A DNA stretch of 64,000 nucleotides. Source: Flavobacterium sp. NRK1. GTDB taxonomy: Bacteria; Bacteroidota; Bacteroidia; Flavobacteriales; Flavobacteriaceae. Numbering within the stretch: position 1 is the stretch's first letter; each line of letters begins with the position of its first letter. The notes beneath the pieces were generated by a model. It was given only the letters and a program-made list of their open reading frames with translations. It did no database searches and had not been told where the DNA came from. Below, piece after piece: positions 1-8,639 of this stretch. The translations under genes and the position numbers were made by a program. The stretch spans positions 1,358,528-1,422,527 of the forward strand of contig NZ_JAMXLA010000001.1 of assembly GCF_024054175.1 (NCBI RefSeq). The letters run 5' to 3'.

Positions 1-157
1 GACTTTTTTCCTGGCCTATAATGGCAAATACAAAAGACCTTATTTCAAAATACCCTTGGTCGAAAGAAAAAACTACTACTAAACCGATAAAACTTAAAAG
101 AAAAAGGATCCCGCTAACAGTCTTCCATTTATGCGGGAACAAATAATTTGTTTTCAT
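1..157 (-). CDS. 5' fragment of a membrane protein gene (runs off the window)
   Basis: An open frame starts at the ATG at 155-157 and stays open to the window edge, giving the first 52 residues of a protein starting MKTNYLFPHKWK. A hydrophobic segment (about residues 17-31, ILFLLSFIGLVVVF) follows a basic stretch, so an N-terminal membrane anchor is likely. A perfect TAnnTTTG -7 box lies just upstream (180-187, minus strand), which supports this start. I cannot assign a family because the rest lies outside the window. Confidence 0.6.
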   Translation of the reverse strand, partial: MKTNYLFPHKWKTVSGILFLLSFIGLVVVFSFDQGYFEIRSFVFAIIGQEKS

Positions 158-179
158 GATGATTGATTTAAAGCTGAAG

Positions 180-187
180 CAAATGTA
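180..187 (-). promoter_or_regulatory. -7 promoter box (TACATTTG) of the left-edge gene
   Basis: Read on the minus strand this is TACATTTG, a perfect match to the Bacteroidota -7 consensus TAnnTTTG. A TTG lies about 20 nt upstream and could be the -33 element. It sits 22 nt before the ATG of the left-edge gene. Confidence 0.55.
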
Positions 188-233
188 AAGTAAAATTTCC
201 AATATGACAAATAAACTTTACATTTTGTAAAAC

Positions 234-258
234 AAAAAAACCATCAGCAATGTGATGG
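234..258 (-). terminator. Rho-independent terminator of the DUF1573 gene
   Basis: Inverted repeat CCATCA (241-246) / TGATGG (253-258) with a 6-nt loop. On the minus strand it is followed by a run of seven T (234-240). It lies 23 nt past the stop of the DUF1573 gene. Confidence 0.7.
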
Positions 259-280
259 CTTTATTATAGTAATTTATTAA

Positions 281-754
281 TTACTGGTTTGTAGCAGGCG
301 TAGCCGGTGCAGCAGGTGCAATTACTTTACCTTTAATGCTAAGAATTTTATTAACATCGCTGTCGTTTGTAGTAACAGTAATGTTTTTAGAGAAGCTTCC
401 CGGGTTAGCAGCGTTGTATGTAGCAGTTACGTTTGCACTTTCTCCCGGTTTAATTGGAGTTTTAGTGTAGTTAGTAGCTGTACACCCGCAAGATGCTTTA
501 ACGTTTGTAATAAGGATAGTTTGCTTTGTAGTGTTTTTAAAAGTAAACTCGTGAGAAACCGGTTTTCCTTTTTCTATATCACCAAAGTTATATGAATCTT
601 CTTTCCATGTTACTCCTGATGGAGTCATGTTTTTTGGAGCATCCTGAGTAGCAACAACAGGTTTTTTAGCAGTTGTCTGCTGAGCAGAAGCGCCCTGAGA
701 AACAAAGAATAAAGCTCCTACAAGAGCAAGGGCAGAAAGTTTTAAAGTTTTCAT
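281..754 (-). CDS. DUF1573 domain-containing exported protein
   Basis: 157-aa protein with a clear signal peptide (MKTLKLSALALVGALFF, cleavage likely after ASA-QQ near residue 24). Residues about 48-148 form a DUF1573 domain, an Ig-like beta-sandwich common in Bacteroidota periplasmic and surface proteins; visible hallmarks are a W-K-E-D start, YNFGDIEKGKP, the NVKASCGCT cysteine pair and KPGES. The tail is Ala/Pro/Thr-rich. It is monocistronic, between its own terminator and a -7 box at 806-813. The molecular role of DUF1573 proteins is unknown; the family call is firm. Confidence 0.88.
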   Translation of the reverse strand: MKTLKLSALALVGALFFVSQGASAQQTTAKKPVVATQDAPKNMTPSGVTWKEDSYNFGDIEKGKPVSHEFTFKNTTKQTILITNVKASCGCTATNYTKTPIKPGESANVTATYNAANPGSFSKNITVTTNDSDVNKILSIKGKVIAPAAPATPATNQ

Positions 755-805
755 AATATAAAACAGTTAATATTAGTTAATAAATTTTTTTCGTTTTCAA
801 TAACA

Positions 806-813
806 CAAATATA
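806..813 (-). promoter_or_regulatory. -7 promoter box (TATATTTG) of the DUF1573 gene
   Basis: Minus-strand TATATTTG, a perfect TAnnTTTG match 51 nt before the ATG of the DUF1573 gene, in the divergent spacer 755-992. Confidence 0.55.
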
Positions 814-992
814 TTCAGTAAAGTTTACAAATTTGTTAATCGGTTTCAAAGTATTGTTAATGACTTGTTAATAGTCTGTAAATTAGCTATTTTATTTGCA
901 CACCAAACTAATTTTATATCGTGGCGGTTATTACCGCTAAATTTGAATGACAATACCGGTTAAGCTTTCGGGTTAAGGGTATTACAAATACT

Positions 993-2285
993 ATGCTACA
1001 ATTGAAAATTAAATTTAATACACTTAATATAATTGTTTTTATTGGCCTGCTGGCAATTGTAGGAGTGCTTACTATGCAGCTGCTCATGCTTAACCAGGCT
1101 TATACTTTTGAGAAGAAAGAGCTAGGCGAAAAAATTCATTTTGCACTGCAGGATGTGGTAAACAAAATTTACCGCGACAATAATAATGAGCTGCCTAATG
1201 CCAGTCCTATTAAAAAGGTGTCTGAAGATTATTATGTGGTTAATGTAGATGATGTGTTTGAGGCTGAAGTACTGGAATATTATCTTGAAGGTGAGTTTGA
1301 AAAGGTGAAGCTGGATATGGATTATGAATATGCGATATACGATTGCGCATCTGACGAAATGATGTACGGGAAGTATATAAGCGCTTCAGGAAAATCTAAA
1401 AACGATAAGCTTAAATGTGAAAACTGCTTTACAAAACGTGAAGGCCTTGTTTATTATTTTGCAGTGCGTTTTCCTCAGTTGCGTTATAGCTATATAAATT
1501 CACTACAGCAATACTGGATATATACCGGAGTTTTGTTTTTGGTACTGGTTATTTATGTGTACTCTGTTTTTCTGCTTTTAAAGCAAAAAAAATACACTGA
1601 ACTGCAAAAAGACTTTATTAATAATATGACACATGAATTTAAAACTCCCCTTTCGTCTATACTAATTGCGTCTAATTATGCCGTTAAGCAGGAGGCTATA
1701 GAAGCAAACCCCAAGCTTAATAAATACCTTAAAATTATTATAGAGCAAAGCAACAAGCTTAACCAGCATATCGAACGAATACTTTCTGTAGCTAAAACTG
1801 AATCGAGCCTGGTGGTGCTTGAAAAAAAAGATTTTGATGTTGTTGAAACGTTGGATCTGGTAAAAGAAAACATAATGCTTAAGTTTGAAAATGCCAGAGT
1901 AATACTTCATAGTGCTAAGCTGGAATATATAATTAAAGCCGATGAATTTCATTTTTATAATATAGCATATAATATAGCAGAGAATGCAGTAAAATATGGT
2001 AAGGATAATCCTGAAATAGTTATTGATATTGCAGAACAGGGTAAAGGGCTGGCATTGCGTTTTACCGATAACGGGCCGGGCATACACCCTGATCATATCG
2101 ATTATGTTTTTGACCGTTTTTACCGCATACCAAGACCCGATACCCAAGAGATAGAAGGTTTTGGTATAGGACTTTTTTATGTGAAAAAGATATGCGAACT
2201 TCACGGATGGAAAATCAGCATTCATAATAATGAAGGTAATGGAGTAACCATAACCATTTATATTCCTAAACGAAACATAGTATGA
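993..2285 (+). CDS. Sensor histidine kinase
   Basis: 430-aa membrane kinase. Two TM segments (about residues 10-30 and 173-196) bracket a ~140-residue extracytoplasmic sensor containing a CENC pair. A HisKA domain follows without an obvious HAMP domain; the phospho-acceptor is His214 in MTHEFKTPLSS. The HATPase_c domain shows the N box (NIAENAVKYG), the G1 box (DNGPGI) and a G2-like GFGIGLFYVK. The stop overlaps the start of the downstream response regulator by 4 nt (ATGA), so the two are translationally coupled and almost certainly cognate. The signal sensed is unknown. Confidence 0.93.
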   Translation: MLQLKIKFNTLNIIVFIGLLAIVGVLTMQLLMLNQAYTFEKKELGEKIHFALQDVVNKIYRDNNNELPNASPIKKVSEDYYVVNVDDVFEAEVLEYYLEGEFEKVKLDMDYEYAIYDCASDEMMYGKYISASGKSKNDKLKCENCFTKREGLVYYFAVRFPQLRYSYINSLQQYWIYTGVLFLVLVIYVYSVFLLLKQKKYTELQKDFINNMTHEFKTPLSSILIASNYAVKQEAIEANPKLNKYLKIIIEQSNKLNQHIERILSVAKTESSLVVLEKKDFDVVETLDLVKENIMLKFENARVILHSAKLEYIIKADEFHFYNIAYNIAENAVKYGKDNPEIVIDIAEQGKGLALRFTDNGPGIHPDHIDYVFDRFYRIPRPDTQEIEGFGIGLFYVKKICELHGWKISIHNNEGNGVTITIYIPKRNIV

Positions 2286-2965
2286 GCCGAAAGAGGATAT
2301 TATATGTAGAAGACGATAAAACCCTCGCATTTCTTACAGCCGATAATCTTGAGCAGTATTATGAGGTAGTGCATTTTGCCAATGGAACCGAAGCATTTGA
2401 AGCATTTAAAATACAGGAATTTGATTTGTGTATTCTGGATGTTATGCTGCCGGGCATGGATGGCTTTGAAATAGCGTCGGCTATTCGCGAGCGTGACATA
2501 GCAATACCTATTATTTTTCTGTCGGCAAAAACGCTTAAAGAAGATCGTATAAAAGGGCTTAAACTTGGAGCTGATGATTATCTTATAAAACCCTACAGTA
2601 TAGAAGAGCTTATACTAAAAATTGAAGTATTTCTGCAACGCAGCCATAAAATAGCTCCCACAAAAAATACTACATGCACTATAGGTTCTTTTATTTTTGA
2701 TCCTGAAAATTATGTAGTAATAAAAGGCGACGAAAGAACCAGCCTTACCGAAAGAGAATCGGCATTATTAAAGCTGTTTATAGATAATAAGAATACCATA
2801 CTTAAACGCGAAAATATACTTACTGCACTTTGGGGTACAGATGATTATTTTATGGGGCGTAGTATGGATGTGTTTATTTCCCGCCTTCGAAAAATATTCA
2901 AAGAAGACGAAAGTATTCGTATAGAGAATATTCCCAGGATAGGGTTTAAGCTTGTGGCACCCTGA
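2282..2965 (+). CDS. OmpR/PhoB-family response regulator
   Basis: 227 aa. An N-terminal receiver domain carries the acidic pair Asp11/Asp12, phospho-acceptor Asp53 (CILDVMLPGMDG) and the conserved Lys near 103 (YLIKPY). A C-terminal winged helix (about 130-227) has the usual LTERESALLKLF and SMDVFISRLRK features of the Trans_reg_C family. It overlaps the kinase gene by 4 nt. Target genes cannot be read from the sequence; it resembles the RprY-type regulators widespread in Bacteroidota, by inference only. Confidence 0.93.
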   Translation: MSRKRILYVEDDKTLAFLTADNLEQYYEVVHFANGTEAFEAFKIQEFDLCILDVMLPGMDGFEIASAIRERDIAIPIIFLSAKTLKEDRIKGLKLGADDYLIKPYSIEELILKIEVFLQRSHKIAPTKNTTCTIGSFIFDPENYVVIKGDERTSLTERESALLKLFIDNKNTILKRENILTALWGTDDYFMGRSMDVFISRLRKIFKEDESIRIENIPRIGFKLVAP

Positions 2966-3008
2966 TTAGTTTAGTTTACAGTCACAAACTGAACGGACAA
3001 CTGCAGAA

Positions 3009-3416
3009 CTATTTTTTAAGATGGCTATAAAAATAATCTTCGAGTCCTTTTAATTCTTCGTCGGTAAAATTTTTAGTGATAGCAAAATTGGTTTTCATAA
3101 CTTCATATTGCGATGGGTCAACCAAAGGCTCTCCTTCACCTTTAAGAAATTGTACCATATCGGCATTTTTCTCTTTGTATATTTTCGCAATTTCCGTTAC
3201 GCTTGGGCCAATAATTTTCTGATCGGGTTTATGGCATGAAAAACAATTGCCTTTACCATCAAATATTTCCTCTCCTGTTTTTTCAGAAGGAGTAAGGGTA
3301 GAGGCAGTACCTTCAGTAACTGTTTCAGATGACGGATAAAGTGTTTCCTTTTTTTCTTCTTTTTTACATGAAAAAAGCGACAGTGCAACAATAGCGATAA
3401 GCAGTTTTAGTTTCAT
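3009..3416 (-). CDS. c-type cytochrome lipoprotein
   Basis: 135 aa. A signal sequence with lipobox LSLFSC puts the lipidated Cys at residue 17, followed by a Lys/Glu-rich linker. A single class I cytochrome c domain begins near residue 45: heme attachment motif CFSCH (Cys58, Cys61, His62), IIGP after the heme site, and a likely axial Met107. It is probably a periplasmic electron carrier anchored to a membrane. A -7 box at 3430-3437 lies 13 nt upstream, just beyond the hemB terminator, so it is transcribed separately from hemB. Confidence 0.9.
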   Translation of the reverse strand: MKLKLLIAIVALSLFSCKKEEKKETLYPSSETVTEGTASTLTPSEKTGEEIFDGKGNCFSCHKPDQKIIGPSVTEIAKIYKEKNADMVQFLKGEGEPLVDPSQYEVMKTNFAITKNFTDEELKGLEDYFYSHLKK

Positions 3417-3429
3417 TTTAATTTTTTTA

Positions 3430-3437
3430 CAAAGGTA
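3430..3437 (-). promoter_or_regulatory. -7 promoter box (TACCTTTG) of the cytochrome gene
   Basis: Minus-strand TACCTTTG matches TAnnTTTG perfectly and lies 13 nt before the cytochrome ATG. Confidence 0.55.
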
Positions 3438-3441
3438 AAAT

Positions 3442-3464
3442 TGCCCCTTAATTATAAAGGGGCA
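3442..3464 (-). terminator. Terminator hairpin after hemB
   Basis: Perfect 8-bp stem TGCCCCTT (3442-3449) / AAGGGGCA (3457-3464) with a 7-nt loop, followed on the minus strand by ATTTTA. It is 7 nt past the hemB stop. Confidence 0.65.
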
Positions 3465-3471
3465 TTGTAAA

Positions 3472-4500
<1,029 letters not shown>

Positions 4501-4502
4501 TT

Positions 4503-4585
4503 ATTTTATATGTCGCTCCTCCGGAGCTTTTCTGTTTTGTATTATATTGTTGCTATAGATATGACGTCCCTCCGGGACTTTCTTT
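4503..4585. repeat. REP-like hairpin pair A (RAYT-associated)
   Basis: Two 13-nt hairpins with 5-bp stems and a TCC loop: GCTCCTCCGGAGC (4515-4527) and GTCCCTCCGGGAC (4566-4578), 51 nt apart. The stems differ by paired compensating changes, which indicates selection for the fold. The sequence around them (TTTATATGT before the first hairpin, ATATGA before the second) recurs in copy B. Confidence 0.8.
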
Positions 4586-4589
4586 CATT

Positions 4590-4682
4590 TAAAATGGTTA
4601 TGATTTTATTGAGCTTCGGAGAAGCGTAATATTTATAGTAAATAAATAAGGCAATGATATTAAGCTCCGGAGGAGCGGCATA
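4590..4682. repeat. REP-like hairpin pair C, inverted copy
   Basis: Two hairpins with GGA loops, the reverse complement of the TCC loops in copies A and B: GCTTCGGAGAAGC (4613-4625) and GCTCCGGAGGAGC (4664-4676), again 51 nt apart. Read on the minus strand this is another copy of the same pair. It abuts the stop codon of the transposase gene. Confidence 0.8.
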
Positions 4683-5141
4683 TCATACATTTTCAAAAAT
4701 GAATTCATTTTTAAAATCTACATTATATAATTTCAGGAATTCAATATATTCCTCCCTGAATGTTTTTGTTTTATGATGCTCTTCCTGATTTTGAATGTAA
4801 CTTATAACGTTTGGTAACTGGGAATAGCTGTAAGAAAAAGCGCCAAATCCCTGCTGCCATTCAAATTTACCGGCAATCCATTTTTTGTCATTTATAAATT
4901 TAGAAGAATTTGCTTTTATATCCCGCACAATATTAGACAAAGTAGCTGTTGGTTTTAATCCAATAAAGATATGTATATGGTCAGCCATTCCATTTATAGC
5001 AAGTAATTTTTGACCTTCATTAGTGATTATACCCGTTATGTATTTATATAATTCATCTTTCCAGTTTTTAGAAATCAAATTATTTCTGCCTTTAACAGCA
5101 AAAACAATATGAATGTATATTTGAGAATAGGTATCTGCCAT
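4683..5141 (-). CDS. REP-associated / IS200-like tyrosine transposase (Y1 HUH)
   Basis: 152 aa, intact. Y1_Tnp single-strand transposase: the HUH metal motif is His55-Ile-His57 in MADHIHIFIG and the catalytic tyrosine is most likely Tyr115 in NVISYIQNQEEHH. Length and motif order match IS200 TnpA and RAYT proteins. It stands alone, without TnpB, between REP-like hairpin pairs in opposite orientations, which favours a RAYT that acts on REP elements over a freely jumping IS. It sits between hemB and the DUF4421 gene. An intact IS200 element is the alternative. Confidence 0.88.
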   Translation of the reverse strand: MADTYSQIYIHIVFAVKGRNNLISKNWKDELYKYITGIITNEGQKLLAINGMADHIHIFIGLKPTATLSNIVRDIKANSSKFINDKKWIAGKFEWQQGFGAFSYSYSQLPNVISYIQNQEEHHKTKTFREEYIEFLKLYNVDFKNEFIFENV

Positions 5142-5216
5142 TTTATATGTTGCTCCTACTGAGCTTTTTCTGATTCTGTTTTAAAGATTCTAAATATGAT
5201 TTCCCTCCGGGATTTA
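5139..5216. repeat. REP-like hairpin pair B
   Basis: A degenerate second copy of pair A in the same orientation: GCTCCTACTGAGC (5152-5164, imperfect stem) and TCCCTCCGGGA (5202-5212), about 50 nt apart. It overlaps the ATG of the transposase gene, so the hairpins lie in its 5' leader region. Confidence 0.7.
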
Positions 5217-5228
5217 TAAACTGCAAAC

Positions 5229-6173
5229 TTATAACTTACCCTTAATCTTCTCTTTCTCTTTCGTTAAAAATTCAGGCGCATCAAACCGGTAACCAAAAAA
5301 TGCAGTAACATAGCTTATGTTATCGCCCATAGTTACATTGCTGTCGGCGGTATGGCTTGAGGCAATACCTTTAGAAAAAACGCCGCCATAAAAAGTGTCT
5401 GAGTTATAACCTAATGAAAGTGTTGCCGAAGCCTGCGTTAAAAGCGAAGTAGTATTTACATCATCATCAACCGTTTTTGTAAATCCTGCGCCAATAGAAA
5501 GTCCTGCTGCCACAAGAAATTTTTTGGCAATTACCCAGTTATAGCTGTAACCGGGAGCAAGAGCAACATCTATAAAGTAAACTTTCCCATTTATATCTTC
5601 TGATTTATCTCCTTTTAGTTCAGTGTAATAATAAGACAGCGCAGGTATAAAACTTCCGGCACTTTTAAGTTGTCTTTCGCTTTGAAAACTTTGGGCATTA
5701 ATTGAAAACTTGTCGTTGAATATATAAGATGTGCTTCCACCTAGTTTCATGGTTTTCATTTTTGACAGGTACACATTGGCACCGGCTGTTTCCAGTGTCA
5801 TGCCTTTTTGGTAGATGTAATCAAAATGCTGTGCCCATTTTCCGGGAAACAGACTAAGACTAAAAGAGGTCATCTTAGAATTCTCATTGTTCTTATTGTC
5901 GCTAAAGAACTTTGGTGCAAAGCCTACACTAAAAAACAGTATATCATACTGAACCGCTACGCCCAGAGTTGTTTTACTATTAGGTTCAAGATTTACCGAA
6001 ACCCCCTGGTCTTTATAATCAAGGGTAAAATCGTTAGAGGTGTTTAATACAAACAGCTGCGTTGCTATTTTGTCAGGGAATTTTTCAATATAAGTATTCC
6101 TGAGGCTGTCGGTTTGTGCAAAACAACCGCTGCCTGTAAACAATGCTGCTGCTATGTATTTTTTTATGCCCAA
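5229..6173 (-). CDS. DUF4421-like outer-membrane beta-barrel protein
   Basis: 314 aa with a short signal peptide ending near CFAQ. The body is rich in alternating aromatic/polar strands (SFSLSLFPGKW, ALSYYYTELKGD, YVTAFFGYRF), as in a small outer-membrane barrel, and matches the DUF4421 pattern of Bacteroidota. Function is unknown. Its start lies 1 nt from the stop of the 627-aa gene upstream, so it may be read through from that module, though nothing ties it to it functionally. Confidence 0.6.
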   Translation of the reverse strand: MGIKKYIAAALFTGSGCFAQTDSLRNTYIEKFPDKIATQLFVLNTSNDFTLDYKDQGVSVNLEPNSKTTLGVAVQYDILFFSVGFAPKFFSDNKNNENSKMTSFSLSLFPGKWAQHFDYIYQKGMTLETAGANVYLSKMKTMKLGGSTSYIFNDKFSINAQSFQSERQLKSAGSFIPALSYYYTELKGDKSEDINGKVYFIDVALAPGYSYNWVIAKKFLVAAGLSIGAGFTKTVDDDVNTTSLLTQASATLSLGYNSDTFYGGVFSKGIASSHTADSNVTMGDNISYVTAFFGYRFDAPEFLTKEKEKIKGKL

Positions 6174-6174
6174 T

Positions 6175-8058
6175 TTAATTTCTAAATATAACCGTAGTGA
6201 TTATAATGATTGACATAATTACAAGTAAATAAATTGAAAACCATTTTAATACTTTTAATGTGTTTTCTTTTTTATAAAGAAAATGTCTTAATAAGACTAA
6301 AAAAGAACATAAAATGACAAACATTGTTATAAAAGTTAGAAACTTAAATTCAAATTTCTCAGTGCTTTGTGCAGTTGTCACTCCAGAAAAGAGTAATGCA
6401 ATAATAGCAGAAAAAATACCAAGTAATTCAATGTTTTTTACTTTATTATTCTCAGATTCTTTTTCTTGGATTGTTAATTTTCTATCTAATCTTTCAAATA
6501 AAGAAGAAAATGTATAAAGGTTATTAATTTGATTTTTAGTTGCAATCACTATATTGTCTAATAAATCAATTTCCTTCAACAATTCTGAATAATTTAGTGG
6601 TAAAGAAAATGTAGAGGGAGAAAAAACCTGTATCTCTTGTGATAATGCAAGGTGTTTTATTTGACATTCTTCAAATGGTAGTTGGTATGAATAATAAAAA
6701 TGATTTTTACACCAATGTAAAGCACTTCTATATTTATTAGTTACCTGTTCAAGATGTTTATTAGCTGTTTCGATTTTATAAATTATATCTTGATCAATTT
6801 CAACATTATCTTTTACAAAATTTACAAGATAGTCGATGTAGTCTACAATAAAAAATGCTACTTTTTTATAAGGAAAAAAATTACTAATTACAGATTGAGA
6901 TTGAATAAGGTCAATTTTTTCCTGTTCTCGTTGTATAAATTCTTCAAAATCAAATGAGAGTGAAATTTTCTCTTTTTCATTTTCCACTGAAAGAGAGAGA
7001 ATATTATTTTTATGATAGTTTTCAGAAATTTTCTTAGCAAAAGAATTAAATGAACTTTGATTTGTAACTATTTTATCAAAATTTATATTCTGGAGACTAG
7101 AAATATTTTTAGAAACGTCTTTCGCATGTTTTATTGCTTTATGATTATTCCAATAAGTATCGAGATTAATACCAGAAAAAGATAATAATTCACGAATGTA
7201 AATTTCATTTTGTTCAGATAAAAAATGCTTCTGAGAATATTTATCCCATAATTGATAAATAGTTGTTATGAATGGATGTTTGTCAAGAGAAAATGAATTT
7301 TCTTCTCCCAATAAAACATAATAATGATTTTGAGATGTAGGGTCTTGATATTTTCGGATAATTAGCTTTCTGATTAAAAAAGTATTTTTGTCAAGGAGTA
7401 AATATAAAATGGTTTTTATATCATCATCTTCATATGGGTAATCACTCTCGCCATGTTTGAGGGTATATTTTGTTTTTAATAATTTCTGTAAATCATTATC
7501 ACTATTTCTTAATGTAAATTCTTTTCGGGATAAGAATAAATTTTCGGTAAATATCTTAACAAGAATTTTTTCAAGGGATTTGTTAGTTAGCTCGGTTAAT
7601 ATATCTTGAGCTGTATTTGAAAGGTCAATTACAAAATTTTTATTCCTTTGGGGTTCTGAGAAAATACGATGAATATATTTTGCTGTATTTATATATTCAA
7701 TAACGCATGCTTTAAAAGCATATAATATTTTTAAGTTAATTAAAAAATCGCTGTATCTTCCCTCTTCATTTAAATCACTAATAAATGAAGTGTTTGGTAC
7801 ATCATAGAATGATTCGATTAATGTCTTTACTTTTTCACAAACTTCATGAAAATTGTCATTAATATATTCTCCTTCAAGAACCGAATAATTTAGTTTTTTG
7901 AATAAGTCTATTTGAATTTCTTCAACTTTGGCAATTATATCACTACTGAAATTCTCATAACGAATATCAGGATCGGTTTCAGTGATTGAAGTGTAAATGT
8001 TTTGAGTAAGATTTTTACAATCATCAATTTTACTAAGTATTAACTGTAAAAATCTCAT
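6175..8058 (-). CDS. Large protein with three C-terminal TM segments; putative effector partner of the Panacea protein
   Basis: 627 aa, no family recognised. Residues 1 to ~530 are a soluble, charged, mostly alpha-helical region without an NTPase or nuclease motif that I can see. Residues ~536-624 hold three hydrophobic segments (IELLGIFSAIIALLFSGV, FLTFITMFVILCSFLVLL, WFSIYLLVIMSIIIITTVIF), giving a membrane-anchored C-terminus. The ATG lies 2 nt after the stop of the Panacea-domain gene, so the pair is coupled. By analogy with Panacea-based toxin-antitoxin modules, where the neighbour is a variable and often membrane-acting toxin, it is a candidate toxin or immune effector. That role is inference. 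Confidence 0.55.
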   Translation of the reverse strand: MRFLQLILSKIDDCKNLTQNIYTSITETDPDIRYENFSSDIIAKVEEIQIDLFKKLNYSVLEGEYINDNFHEVCEKVKTLIESFYDVPNTSFISDLNEEGRYSDFLINLKILYAFKACVIEYINTAKYIHRIFSEPQRNKNFVIDLSNTAQDILTELTNKSLEKILVKIFTENLFLSRKEFTLRNSDNDLQKLLKTKYTLKHGESDYPYEDDDIKTILYLLLDKNTFLIRKLIIRKYQDPTSQNHYYVLLGEENSFSLDKHPFITTIYQLWDKYSQKHFLSEQNEIYIRELLSFSGINLDTYWNNHKAIKHAKDVSKNISSLQNINFDKIVTNQSSFNSFAKKISENYHKNNILSLSVENEKEKISLSFDFEEFIQREQEKIDLIQSQSVISNFFPYKKVAFFIVDYIDYLVNFVKDNVEIDQDIIYKIETANKHLEQVTNKYRSALHWCKNHFYYSYQLPFEECQIKHLALSQEIQVFSPSTFSLPLNYSELLKEIDLLDNIVIATKNQINNLYTFSSLFERLDRKLTIQEKESENNKVKNIELLGIFSAIIALLFSGVTTAQSTEKFEFKFLTFITMFVILCSFLVLLRHFLYKKENTLKVLKWFSIYLLVIMSIIIITTVIFRN

Positions 8059-8060
8059 TT

Positions 8061-8606
8061 TTAAATAAAATTTAAATTTACAATTTTTAAATCACTAATA
8101 ATTGCTTCAGGAGGAATTGGCTCAGAGAATTTACCTTTGTGAATAGCTAGATTATAATATTTTTTCCAACTATTCCAAGTATGTGTTAATGAAACTAAAG
8201 ACCCTGCATTAGCTACTATTAATCGAGGTTCAAATTTTTTTAGAAGGTCAATAGAATATATAATTGAAGTTTTTAATGGTTCTTCAATGAAAGGAACCGA
8301 AGTATTATCATTAAAGATTAATTTATCACCTTGAAAATAAAATTGATCAAAGTCTGTAGTCCTTTTGTATTCATCATATATGGTTGTTTCGACTGGTCCA
8401 AAAGGCATAGCTACAAATTTATTTTTATATAATAAATCTGCATTATTCTCACTATTAATTGCAACAACAAAAAAATGTAACTTAATTAATTTTAGAATAG
8501 TGAAATCATTAATGTCGTTGAAGTCACTTATAGAAACATTTTTTTCTTGTGCATACCAATTTCTAAGCTCAAAAACAATATTTTTAAAGATGTCTATTGT
8601 TTCCAT
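8061..8606 (-). CDS. Panacea (SocA/DUF4065)-like domain protein, putative antitoxin
   Basis: 181 aa. The helical core resembles the Panacea domain: a KLIKLHFFVVAI helix where the family has KLLYFA-like sequence, the AMPFGPVETTIYDEYK block (PFGPV at 68-72; family pattern is yGPV followed by a helix ending in YK), and a C-terminal LVSLTHTWNSWKK block (TH at 141-142; family L-x-x-TH...W). Panacea proteins are known antitoxins that neutralise many unrelated toxins. It is first in a two-gene unit with the 627-aa gene, 33 nt downstream of hemF on the same strand. Family call moderate. Confidence 0.62.
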   Translation of the reverse strand: METIDIFKNIVFELRNWYAQEKNVSISDFNDINDFTILKLIKLHFFVVAINSENNADLLYKNKFVAMPFGPVETTIYDEYKRTTDFDQFYFQGDKLIFNDNTSVPFIEEPLKTSIIYSIDLLKKFEPRLIVANAGSLVSLTHTWNSWKKYYNLAIHKGKFSEPIPPEAIISDLKIVNLNFI

Positions 8607-8639
8607 AAATTCATTTGGTTATTTGTAAAAGTAATAAAT

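Noticed and set aside
1662..2330. 222-codon frame antisense to the histidine kinase
   Set aside because: Shadow frame of a clear kinase gene, with low-complexity Ile/Tyr/Phe-rich product.
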